Program-made: the position numbers and the translations under genes
Source of the DNA: Planococcus citri
Lineage: Eukaryota > Arthropoda > Insecta > Hemiptera > Pseudococcidae
DNA length: 64,000 nucleotides
NCBI RefSeq assembly: GCF_950023065.1
Contig: NC_088677.1
Location: 78,331,469-78,395,468 of the forward strand
Direction: 5' to 3'
The notes under the pieces: generated by a model
The model's input: only the letters and a program-made list of their open reading frames with translations
What the model was told of the DNA's origin: nothing
The model's database searches: none
Shown: positions 33,443 to 45,327 of the stretch, in pieces
Layout: each line of letters starts with the position of its first letter
Position numbering within the stretch: position 1 is the stretch's first letter

Positions 33443-33705
33443 GTAGGAGCACTGATCAGCTTTGAAGATGATTGCATTAATTGAGCCTCCATTTCATTAA
33501 TTCCAATTTTCATTTCCAATCCAACACAATGATTTAAAACTTTAAGAAGAGAGTTGTAGTTATTGGACAAAGAATTATTTGAAGATGAAATTTCAACACT
33601 AAGTACATCAAGTACATGTACGGTAACTTGGGAAATTTGAAAATTTGGGTTTAATAAAGTAGAGTACCTAACATAAGGACTAACTACTAATTTGAAAATT
33701 AACAA

Positions 33706-34343
33706 ATGACACTGATATCACTAATATCACAGGATTGTTTGAAGAATGTAAACATTGGAAAAGGAAGGACTGAATGATTCATATGATGCATATGAAATGG
33801 TCCTCTCAAAACAGGTAGTGAATTCAGCCAAAAAGGTAATAATTTTATCAAACTGAAAGTGATAAGAGCAGTGAAGGGATGCGTTTAAAAAAGTTTGTAC
33901 GCACCCTTTGACTAACTACGCACCCCGCTGACCCCGCGTTCACTAAAAAGCTACTGTTGTGCCATCCATGCATTGCTTATTGTTCATTGCTCATAGGTAT
34001 TTTGATGTTCTCCCTCCATTTATTTAGGCATTCAGAGACAGTGAGAGACTATTGCTTATACTGTGCTCAGTGTGCTGTGCGTACTGCGTGGTGATTTATG
34101 TAATTAAATAACTTTTCGATTCTTCACTGCAATTTTTTGGATTCCATTGCAAAGTACGTAGGTACCTATTTAGATAAGTGTTATTATAATTATAAATATA
34201 ATTAATTAGCAAATTATGCTTAATGAAAATAATGAAATGAAGCTTGTGGTGTTGGGAGGGGGGGGGGGAATTTCATTGCTGTTCAAATTTTAATAACATT
34301 ATTGTAACTTAATCGAAATTCGAAACAGAAAGACCAAAAGAAG
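33706..34343. other. Spacer with possible upstream exon DNA
   Basis: Just left of 33840 is a minus-strand open stretch (text such as SVLPFPMFTFFKQSC) that may belong to the broken gene at 31287..33705. A G-run occurs near 34257. Nothing else recognised. Confidence 0.35.
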
Positions 34344-34819
34344 ATGAGTCTGTCATCTGAATCATTCTGCTACTGCAAACTCACCAGATGTACAAGTACG
34401 AAATCATCACGCAAGCATTTGTATCAGGTCAGAGCGCCGCCCTGCTCCTAAACAATCGCAATCTATGAACATCCGGCAGGAGCAATTCCGTTTGTTGTAC
34501 GAAATGGTACGTCCATAATACTAAATTCCGTTAGTAATGCAATTCCTCTGGTATTAGAAAAAGGTGTACCTACCTATTTTAATTGTTTCAGTTCAAAAAA
34601 ACGAACCCTATTAGAAACATTTAAAACGGATATGAGTAAGAGGTTCGATAGTATAGATAGACAATTTGAAACTTGAAATACAAGTTTTGCGAATATGGAG
34701 AAATCTATCGATAAGTTGTGTCTCGAATATGAAGACCAGCATGAGGAAATAAGTGCAATCGAAAAATGCCTTGGAAACGTTGCCCATTAGGTAGATGAAA
34801 TGGTTCAACACTTGCAAAG
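34344..34819 (+). pseudogene. Decayed coiled-coil-coding exons
   Basis: An exon-like block at 34592..34819 lies between TTTAATTGTTTCAG and a GTGAGA donor. One frame gives heptad-like text (MSKRFDSIDRQFE, then MEKSIDKLCLEYEDQHEEISAIE) interrupted by TGA at 34674 and TAG at 34788. An upstream open stretch from the ATG at 34344 (SESFCYCKLTRC) ends at TAA 34449. The coiled-coil pattern recalls ORF1-type proteins of retroelements, but I cannot assign it. The stops indicate a dead gene. Confidence 0.4.
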
Positions 34820-37800
34820 GTGAGATTATCATTAGGTAACCCGAAAATTTCATTCCCAATTAATGATAACTTTTTCATCACACTAATCATTTTTTTAATT
34901 TTTCTTATTTTAGCCCTGAAGGTTCCTGATGTGAAGAAACCCTTTCTACGTTTGAAAAATAACTGAACGAATCAATCAACGTTGTTCGCAGCGCAAATGA
35001 AGTTTATTTTTGGAACCATCGTTTCTCCTTAGGGAAAACATTATGTATAGAGCTCGGATTTTTATGATTTGTCATAGGAAGCAACGGTTTTGGACTAATT
35101 TTGGGTCGCTGATTTCGAATATGACGTTCATATTCACGGGCGATGTGCGTAAGTGGTGTTTTTGGTCTTTTTCATTGTGCAAGACCGCCCCACAGGCTTC
35201 CCATCAAACTGTAGCAGGCTACCAATCACCTCAATGAATTCCTAGACCACGAAAACCTCCTGGAACCCATTCTCGGCTCTTTTGCGGGAATTCGATTCTT
35301 GAAAAATTCACATTTTTGCCAAAAACATTGAATTTCATCTTTCTAGCGAATTCAAACACAGTTTCCAGGAGGACAAAGAGGTTTCATGAGCTGCGGTTTG
35401 CGGCATTGAATTCGCCGTCCCAAAAAACCCCCGGGCCCGAATTTTCACCTCGTTTGGGCGACATTTTCTCCAGTGGTTTTTTGGCCCCTTCTGCCCACCC
35501 CCTAGTGGGCAATGGTGGAATCAACAAGTATGGAGAAAAGTGAGCGATTTGTCCGCAACAAAGACGATTTGGGACTAATTTTGGGTCGCGGATTTCGAAT
35601 ATGACCTTCATTTTCTTGGGAGATGCGCATAAGTGGCATTTTTGATACTTTTCATTGTGCAAAACCGCGCCACAGGCTTCCAATCGAACTGTAGCAGGCT
35701 ACCGATCATCGCAATGAGTTCCTCGACCCTGAAAACCCCCCCTGGTAACCTTTCTTGTCCTTGAAAAAATCACATTTTTGCCAAAAACTTTGGATTTTGT
35801 CTTTCCAGCGAATTCAAACCCAGTTTGCAGGAGAACAAAGCGGTTTCATGAGCTGCGGTTTGCGGCATTGAATTCGCCGTCCCGAAAAACCTCCGAGCCC
35901 AAATTTTCAGCTCGTTTGGGCGACATTTCCTCCAGGTGTTTTTTGGCCCCTTCTGCCCACCCCATAGTGGGCAATGGTGGAATCAACAAGTATGGAGAAA
36001 AGTGAGCGATTTGTCCGCAACAAAGACGATTTGGGACTAATTTTGGGTCGCTGATTTCGAATATGACCTTCATTTTCTTGGGAGATGCGCATAAGTGGCA
36101 TTTTTGGTACTTTTCATTGTGCAAAACCGCCCCACAGGCTTCCAATCGAACTGTAGCAGGCTACCGATCATCGCAATGAATTCCTCGACCCTGAAAACCC
36201 CCCTGGTAACGTTTCTTGTCCTTGAAAAAGTCACATTTTTGCCAAAAACTTTGGATTTTGTCTTTCCAGCGAATTCAAACCCAGTTTGCAGGAGAACAAA
36301 GCGGTTTCATGAGCTGCGGTTTGCGGCATTGTATTCGCCGTCCCAAAAAACCCCCGGGCCCAAATTTTCAGCTCGTTTGGGCGACATTTCCTCCAGGTGT
36401 TTTTTGGCCCCTTCTGCCCACCCCCTAGTGGGCAATGGTGGAATCAACAAGTATGGAGAAAAGTGAGCGATTTGTCCGCAACAAAGACGATTTGGACTAA
36501 TTTTGGGTCGCTGATTTCGAATATGACCTTCATTTTCTTGGGAGATGCGCATAAGTGGCATTTTTGGTACTTTTCATTGTGCAAAACCGCCCCACAGGCT
36601 TCCAATCGAACTGTAGCAGGCTACCGATCATCGCAATGAATTCCTCGACCCTGAAAACCCCCCTGGTAACGTTTCTTGTCCTTGAAAAAGTCACATTTTT
36701 GCCAAAAACTTTGGATTTTGTCTTTCCAGCGAATTCAAACCCAGTTTGCAGGAGAACAAAGCGGTTTCATGAGCTGCGGTTTGCGGCATTGTATTCGCCG
36801 TCCCAAAAAACCCCCGGGCCCAAATTTTCAGCTCGTTTGGGCGGCATTTCCTCCAGGTGTTTTTTGGCCCCTTCTGCCCACCCCCTAGTGGGCAATGGTG
36901 GAATCAACAAGTATGGAGAAAAGTGAGCGATTTGTCCGCAACAAAGACGATTTGGGACTAATTTTGGGTCGCTGATTTCGAATATGACCTTCATTTTCTT
37001 GGGAGATGCGCATAAGTGGCATTTTTGATACTTTTCATTGTGCAAAACCGCGCCACAGGCTTCCAATCGAACTGTAGCAGGCTACCGATCATCGCAATGA
37101 GTTCCTCGACCCTGAAAACCCCCCTGGTAACCTTTCTTGTCCTTGAAAAAATCACATTTTTGCCAAAAACTTTGGATTTTGTCTTTCCAGCGAATTCAAA
37201 CCCAGTTTGCAGGAGAACAAAGCGGTTTCATGAGCTGCGGTTTGCGGCATTGAATTCGCCGTCCCGAAAAACCTCCGAGCCCAAATTTTCAGCTCGTTTG
37301 GGCGACATTTTCTCCAGTGGTTTTTTGGCCCCTTCTGCCCACCCCCTAGTGGGCAATGGTGGAATCAACAAGTATGGAGAAATGTGAGCGATTTGTCCGC
37401 AACAAAGACGATTTGGGACTAATTTTGGGTCGCTGATTTCGAATATGACCTTCATTTTCTTGGGAGATGCGCATAAGTGGCATTTTTGGTACTTTTCATT
37501 GTGCAAAACCGCCCCACAGGCTTCCAATCGAACTGTAGCAGGCTACCGATCATCGCAATGAGTTCCTCGACCCTGAAAACCCCCCTGGTAACCTTTCTTG
37601 TCCTTGAAAAATTCACATTTTTGCCAAAAACTTCGGATTTTGTCTTTCCAGCGAATTCAAACCCAGTTTGCAGGAGAACAAAGCGGTTTCATGAGCTCCG
37701 GTTTGCGGCATTGAATTCGCCGTCCCAAAAAACCCCCAGTAGCACAATTTTCAAATTCCAATTCGCAAACTCGCGCGGACCCTTCATTTCTGCACACTGC

Positions 37801-39323
37801 AAGGCAAAGACCTTCCAACTTGCAATTTTTGATGGGGCCGCGCGACTTGCGACTTTGCACGCAGAAAGCAACGGTTATGGACTAATTTTGGGTCGCTGAT
37901 GTCGAATATGACCTTCATTTTCTTGGGAGATGCGCATAAGTGGCATTTTTGGTACTTTTCATTGTGCAAAACCGCCCCACAGGCTTCCAATCGAACTGTA
38001 GCAGGCTACCGATCATCGCAATGAGTTCCTCGACCCTGAAAACCCCCCCTGGTAACCTTTCTTGTCCTTGAAAAAATCACATTTTTGCCAAAAACTTTGG
38101 ATTTTGTCTTTCCAGCGAATTCAAACCCAGTTTGCAGGAGAACAAAGCGGTTTCATGAGCTGCGGTTTGCGGCATTGAATTCGCCGTCCCGAAAAACCTC
38201 CGAGCCCAAATTTTCAGCTCGTTTGGGCGACATTTCCTCCAGGTGTTTTTTGGCCCCTTCTGCCCACCCCATAGTGGGCAATGGTGGAATCAACAAGTAT
38301 GGAGAAAAGTGAGCGATTTGTCCGCAACAAAGACGATTTGGGACTAATTTTGGGTCGCTGATTTCGAATATGACCTTCATTTTCTTGGGAGATGCGCATA
38401 AGTGGCATTTTTGGTACTTTTCATTGTGCAAAACCGCCCCACAGGCTTCCAATCGAACTGTAGCAGGCTACCGATCATCGCAATGAATTCCTCGACCCTG
38501 AAAACCCCCCTGGTAACGTTTCTTGTCCTTGAAAAAGTCACATTTTTGCCAAAAACTTTGGATTTTGTCTTTCCAGCGAATTCAAACCCAGTTTGCAGGA
38601 GAACAAAGCGGTTTCATGAGCTGCGGTTTGCGGCATTGTATTCGCCGTCCCAAAAAACCCCCGGGCCCAAATTTTCAGCTCGTTTGGGCGACATTTCCTC
38701 CAGGTGTTTTTTGGCCCCTTCTGCCCACCCCCTAGTGGGCAATGGTGGAATCAACAAGTATGGAGAAAAGTGAGCGATTTGTCCGCAACAAAGACGATTT
38801 GGGACTAATTTTGGGTCGCTGATTTCGAATATGACCTTCATTTTCTTGGGAGATGCGCATAAGTGGCATTTTTGGTACTTTTCATTGTGCAAAACCGCCC
38901 CACAGGCTTCCAATCGAACTGTAGCAGGCTACCGATCATCGCAATGAATTCCTCGACCCTGAAAACCCCCCTGGTAACGTTTCTTGTCCTTGAAAAAGTC
39001 ACATTTTTGCCAAAAACTTTGGATTTTGTCTTTCCAGCGAATTCAAACCCAGTTTGCAGGAGAACAAAGCGGTTTCATGAGCTGCGGTTTGCGGCATTGT
39101 ATTCGCCGTCCCAAAAAACCCCCGGGCCCAAATTTTCAGCTCGTTTGGGCGACATTTCCTCCAGGTGTTTTTTGGCCCCTTCTGCCCACCCCCTAGTGGG
39201 CAATGGTGGAATCAACAAGTATGGAGAAAAGTGAGCGATTTGTCCGCAACAAAGACGATTTGGGACTAATTTTGGGTCGCTGATTTCGAATACGACCTTC
39301 ATTTTCTTGGGAGATGCGCATAA

Positions 39324-42300
39324 GTGGCATTTTTGGTACTTTTCATTGTGCAAAACCGCCCCACAGGCTTCCAATCGAACTGTAGCAGGCTACCGATCAT
39401 CGCAATGAATTCCTCGACCCTGAAAACCCCCCTGGTAACGTTTCTTGTCCTTGAAAAAGTCACATTTTTGCCAAAAACTTTGGATTTTGTCTTTCCAGCG
39501 AATTCAAACCCAGTTTGCAGGAGAACAAAGCGTTTTCATGAGCTGCGGTTTGCGGCATTGAATTCGCCGTCCCGAAAAACCCCCGAGCCCAAATTTTCAG
39601 CTCGTTTGGGCGACATTTCCTCCAGGTGTTTTTTGGCCCCTTCTGCCCACCCCCTAGTGGGCAATGGTGGAATCAACAAGTATGGAGAAAAGTGAGCGAT
39701 TTGTCCGCAACAAAGACGATTTGGGACTAATTTTGGGTCGCTGATTTCGAATATGACCTTCATTTTCTTGGGAGATGCGCATAAGTGGCATTTTTGGTAC
39801 TTTTCATTGTGCAAAACCGCCCCACAGGCTTCCAATCGAACTGTAGCAGGCTACCGATCATCGCAATGAATTCCTCGACCCTGAAAACCCCCATGGTAAC
39901 CATTCTTGTCCTTGAAAAAATCACATTTTTGTCAAAAACTTGAAATTTCATCTTTCTGGCGAATTCAAACACAGTTTGCAGGAGAACAAAGCGGTTTCAT
40001 GAGCTGCGGTTTGCGGCATTGAATTCGCCGTCCCAAAAAACCCCAAGTAGCACAATTTTCAAATTCCAATTCGCAAACTCGCGCGGACCCTTCATTTCTG
40101 CACACTGCAAGGCAAAGACCTTCCAACTTGCAATTTTTGATGGGGCCGCGCGACTTGCGACTTTGCACGCAGGAAGCAACGGTTTTGGACTAATTTTGGG
40201 TCGCTGATTTCGAATATGACCTTCATTTTCTTGGGAGATGCGCATAAGTGGCATTTTTGATACTTTTCATTGTGCAAAACCGCGCCACAGGCTTCCAATC
40301 GAACTGTAGCAGGCTACCGATCATCGCAATGAGTTCCTCGACCCTGAAAACCCCCCTGGTAACCTTTCTTGTCCTTGAAAAATTCACATTTTTGCCAAAA
40401 ACTTCGGATTTTGTCTTTCCAGCGAATTCAAACCCAGTTTGCAGGAGAACAAAGCGGTTTCATGAGCTGCGGTTTGCGGCATTGAATTCGCCGTCCCGAA
40501 AAACCCCCCGGCCCAAATTTTCAGCTCGTTTGGGCGACATTTTCTCCAGTGGTTTTTTGGCCCCTTCTGCCCACCCCCTAGTGGGCAATGGTGGAATCAA
40601 CAAGTATGGAGAAAAGTGAGCGATTTGTCCGCAACAAAGACGATTTGGGACTAATTTTGGGTCGCTGATTTCGAATATGACCTTCATTTTCTTGGGAGAT
40701 GCGCATAAGTTGCATTTTTGGTACTTTTCATTGTGCAAAACCGCCCCACAGGCTTCCAATCGAACTGTAGCAGGCTACCGATCATCGCAATGAGTTCCTC
40801 GACCCTGAAAACCCCCCTGGTAACCTTTCTTGTCCTTGAAAAATTCACATTTTTGCCAAAAACTTTGGATTTTGTCTTTCCAGCGAATTCAAACCCAGTT
40901 TGCAGGAGAACAAAGCGGTTTCATGAGCTGCGGTTTGCGGCATTGTATTCGCCGTCCCAAAAAACCCCCGGGCCCAAATTTTCAGCTCGTTTGGGCGACA
41001 TTTCCTCCAGGTGTTTTTTGGCCCCTTCTGCCAACCCCCTAGTGGGCAATGGTGGAATCAACAAGTATGGAGAAAAGTGAGCGATTTGTCCGCAACAAAG
41101 ACGATTTGGGACTAATTTTGGGTCGCTGATTTCGAATACGACCTTCATTTTCTTGGGAGATGCGCATAAGTGGCATTTTTGGTACTTTTCATTGTGCAAA
41201 ACCGCCCCACAGGCTTCCAATCGAACTGCAGCAGGCTACCGATCATCGCAATGAATTCCTCGACCCTGAAAACCCCCCTGGTAACGTTTCTTGTCCTTGA
41301 AAAAGTCACATTTTTGCCAAAAACTTTGGATTTTGTCTTTCCAGCGAATTCAAACCCAGTTTGCAGGAGAACAAAGCGTTTTCATGAGCTGCGGTTTGCG
41401 GCATTGAATTCGCCGTCCCGAAAAACCCCCGAGCCCAAATTTTCAGCTCGTTTGGGCGACATTTCCTCCAGGTGTTTTTTGGCCCCTTCTGCCCACCCCC
41501 TAGTGGGCAATGGTGGAATCAACAAGTATGGAGAAAAGTGAGCGATTTGTCCGCAACAAAGACGATTTGGGACTAATTTTGGGTCGCTGATTTCGAATAT
41601 GACCTTCATTTTCTTGGGAGATGCGCATAAGTGGCATTTTTGGTACTTTTCATTGTGCAAAACCGCCCCACAGGCTTCCAATCGAACTGTAGCAGGCTAC
41701 CGATCATCGCAATGAATTCCTCGACCCTGAAAACCCCCATGGTAACCATTCTTGTCCTTGAAAAAATCACATTTTTGTCAAAAACTTGAAATTTCATCTT
41801 TCTGGCGAATTCAAACACAGTTTGCAGGAGAACAAAGCGGTTTCATGAGCTGCGGTTTGCGGCATTGAATTCGCCGTCCCAAAAAACCCCAAGTAGCACA
41901 ATTTTCAAATTCCAATTCGCAAACTCGCGCGGACCCTTCATTTCTGCACACTGCAAGGCAAAGACCTTCCAACTTGCAATTTTTGATGGGGCCGCGCGAC
42001 TTGCGACTTTGCACGCAGGAAGCAACGGTTTTGGACTAATTTTGGGTCGCTGATTTCGAATATGACCTTCATTTTCTTGGGAGATGCGCATAAGTGGCAT
42101 TTTTGATACTTTTCATTGTGCAAAACCGCGCCACAGGCTTCCAATCGAACTGTAGCAGGCTACCGATCATCGCAATGAGTTCCTCGACCCTGAAAACCCC
42201 CCTGGTAACCTTTCTTGTCCTTGAAAAATTCACATTTTTGCCAAAAACTTCGGATTTTGTCTTTCCAGCGAATTCAAACCCAGTTTGCAGGAGAACAAAG

Positions 42301-42554
42301 CGGTTTCATGAGCTGCGGTTTGCGGCATTGAATTCGCCGTCCCGAAAAACCCCCCGGCCCAAATTTTCAGCTCGTTTGGGCGACATTTTCTCCAGTGGTT
42401 TTTTGGCCCCTTCTGCCCACCCCCTAGTGGGCAATGGTGGAATCAACAAGTATGGAGAAAAGTGAGCGATTTGTCCGCAACAAAGACGATTTGGGACTAA
42501 TTTTGGGTCGCTGATTTCGAATATGACCTTCATTTTCTTGGGAGATGCGCATAA
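39324..42554. repeat. Duplicated three-monomer block in the satellite
   Basis: The monomers from 39324 (A, B, A) recur from 41170 in the same order with the same private variants, for example AAAGCGTTTTCATGAG and CCCCCATGGTAACCATTC. The offset is 1846 bp, with a different A monomer at 40709..41169 between. A third A-B pair with the same variants starts at 42555. Confidence 0.75.
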
Positions 42555-45327
42555 GTGGCATTTTTGGTACTTTTCATTGTGCAAAACCGCCCCACAGGCT
42601 TCCAATCGAACTGTAGCAGGCTACCGATCATCGCAATGAATTCCTCGACCCTGAAAACCCCCCTGGTAACGTTTCTTGTCCTTGAAAAAGTCACATTTTT
42701 GCCAAAAACTTTGGATTTTGTCTTTCCAGCGAATTCAAACCCAGTTTGCAGGAGAACAAAGCGTTTTCATGAGCTGCGGTTTGCGGCATTGAATTCGCCG
42801 TCCCGAAAAACCCCCGAGCCCAAATTTTCAGCTCGTTTGGGCGACATTTCCTCCAGGTGTTTTTTGGCCCCTTCTGCCCACCCCCTAGTGGGCAATGGTG
42901 GAATCAACAAGTATGGAGAAAAGTGAGCGATTTGTCCGCAACAAAGACGATTTGGGACTAATTTTGGGTCGCTGATTTCGAATATGACCTTCATTTTCTT
43001 GGGAGATGCGCATAAGTGGCATTTTTGGTACTTTTCATTGTGCAAAACCGCCCCACAGGCTTCCAATCGAACTGTAGCAGGCTACCGATCATCGCAATGA
43101 ATTCCTCGACCCTGAAAACCCCCATGGTAACCATTCTTGTCCTTGAAAAAATCACATTTTTGTCAAAAACTTGAAATTTCATCTTTCTGGCGAATTCAAA
43201 CACAGTTTGCAGGAGAACAAAGCGGTTTCGTGAGCTCCGGTTTGCGGCATTGAATTCGCCGTCCCGAAAAACCCCCAGTAGCACAATTTTCAAATTCCAA
43301 TTCGCAAACTCGCGCGGACACTTCATTTCTGCACACTGCAAGGTAAAGACCTTCCAACTTGCAATTTTTGATGGGGCCGCGCGACTTGCGACTTTGCACG
43401 CAGGAAGCAACGGTTTTGGACTAATTTTGGGTCGCTGATTTCGAATATGACCTTCATTTTCTTGGGAGATGCGCATAAGTGGCATTTTTGATACTTTTCA
43501 TTGTGCAAAACCGCGCCACAGGCTTCCAATCGAACTGTAGCAGGCTACCGATCATCGCAATGAATTCCTCGACCCTGAAAACCCCCCCTGGTAACCTTTC
43601 TTGTCCTTGAAAAAATCACATTTTTGCCAAAAACTTTGGATTTTGTCTTTCCAGCGAATTCAAACCCAGTTTGCAGGAGAACAAAGCGGTTTCATGAGCT
43701 GCGGTTTGCGGCATTGAATTCGCCGTCCCAAAAAACCCCAAGTAGCACAATTTTCAAATTCCAATTCGCAAACTCGCGCGGACCCTTCATTTCTGCACAC
43801 TGCAAGGCAAAGACCTTCCAACTTGCAATTTTTGATGGGGCCGCGCGACTTGCGACTTTGCACGCAGGAAGCAACGGTTTTGGACTAATTTTGGGTCGCT
43901 GATTTCGAATATGACCTTCATTTTCTTGGGAGATGCGCATAAGTGGCATTTTTGGTACTTTTCATTGTGCAAAACCGCCCCACAGGCTTCCAATCGAACT
44001 GTAGCAGGCTACCGATCATCGCAATGAGTTCCTCGACCCTGAAAACCCCCCTGGTAACCTTTCTTGTCCTTGAAAAATTCACATTTTTGCCAAAAACTTC
44101 GGATTTTGTCTTTCCAGCGAATTCAAACCCAGTTTGCAGGAGAACAAAGCGGTTTCATGAGCTCCGGTTTGCGGCATTGAATTCGCCGTCCCAAAAAACC
44201 CCCAGTAGCACAATTTTCAAATTCCAATTCGCAAACTCGCGCGGACCCTTCATTCCTGCACACTGCAAGGTAAAGACCTTCCAACTTGCAATTTTTGATG
44301 GGGCCGCGCGACTTGCGACTTTGCACGCAGGAAGCAACGGTTATGGACTAATTTTGGGTCGCTGATGACGAATATGACCTTCATTTTCTTGGAAGATGCG
44401 CATAAGTGACATTTTTGGTACTTTTCATTGTGCAAAACCGCCCCACAGCCTTCCAATCGAACTGTAGCAGGCTACCGATCATCGCAATGAGTTCCTCGAC
44501 CCTGAAAACCCCCCTGGTAACCTTTCTTGTCCTTGAAAAATTCACATTTTTGCCAAAAACTTCGGATTTTGTCTTTCCAGCGAATTCAAACCCAGTTTGC
44601 AGGAGAACAAAGCGGTTTCATGAGCTGCGGTTTGCGGCATTGAATTCGCCGTCCCGAAAAACCCCCGGGCCCAAATTTTCAGCTCGTTTGGGCGACATTT
44701 CCTCCAGTGGTTTTTTGGCCCCTTCTGCCCACCCCCTAGTGGGCAAAGGTGGAATCAACAAGTATGGAGAAAAGTGAGCGATTTGTCCGCAACAAAGACG
44801 ATTTGGGACTAATTTTGGGTCGCTGATTTCGAATATGACCTTCATTTTCTTGGGAGATGCGCATAAGTGGCATTTTTGGTACTTTTCATTGTGCAAAACC
44901 GCCCCACAGGCTTCCAATCGAACTGTAGCAGGCTACCGATCATCGCAATGAGTTCCTCGACCCTGAAAACCCCCCTGGTAACCTTTCTTGTCCTTGAAAA
45001 ATTCACATTTTTGCCAAAAACTTCGGATTTTGTCTTTCCAGCGAATTCAAACCCAGTTTGCAGGAGAACAAAGCGGTTTCATGAGCTGCGGTTTGCGGCA
45101 TTGAATTCGCCGTCCCGAAAAACCCCCGGGCCCAAATTTTCAGCTCGTTTGGGCGACATTTCCTCCAGGTGTTTTTTGGCCCCTTCTGCCCACCCCCTAG
45201 TGGGCAATGGTGGAATCAACAAGTATGGAGAAAAGTGAGCGATTTGTCCGCAACAAAGACGATTTGGGACTAATTTTGGGTCGCTGATTTCGAATATGAC
45301 CTTCATTTTCTTGGGAGATGCGCATAA

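Larger units (their letters stand above)
31287..33705 (-). pseudogene. Unrecognised minus-strand gene, split by nested hAT elements
   Basis: Three exon blocks read on the minus strand. Block A is open from about 33705 (SPYVRYSTLLNPNF...NEMEAQLMQSSSKLIS), is cut by a 1515-bp hAT, and resumes in frame once that and one TSD are removed (APTLLDLDPVKRLSN) to a GTAGGAG donor after 31858. Block B starts at 31782 after ATTGTAG (EQQNKGGRRLTLSDSIL...MLAVEIQWHVIV) and ends near 31500. Block C, complement(31287..31445), follows TTTTTCGCAG (NWNTCQASIVAYEEIAPLP) and ends at TAA. Phases fit from A to B. No good donor joins B to C. A further open stretch at about 33715..33832 joins A only with a one-base shift. 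It looks like a recently inactivated gene; whether the hAT could be spliced out is unknown. Family not recognised. Confidence 0.5.
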
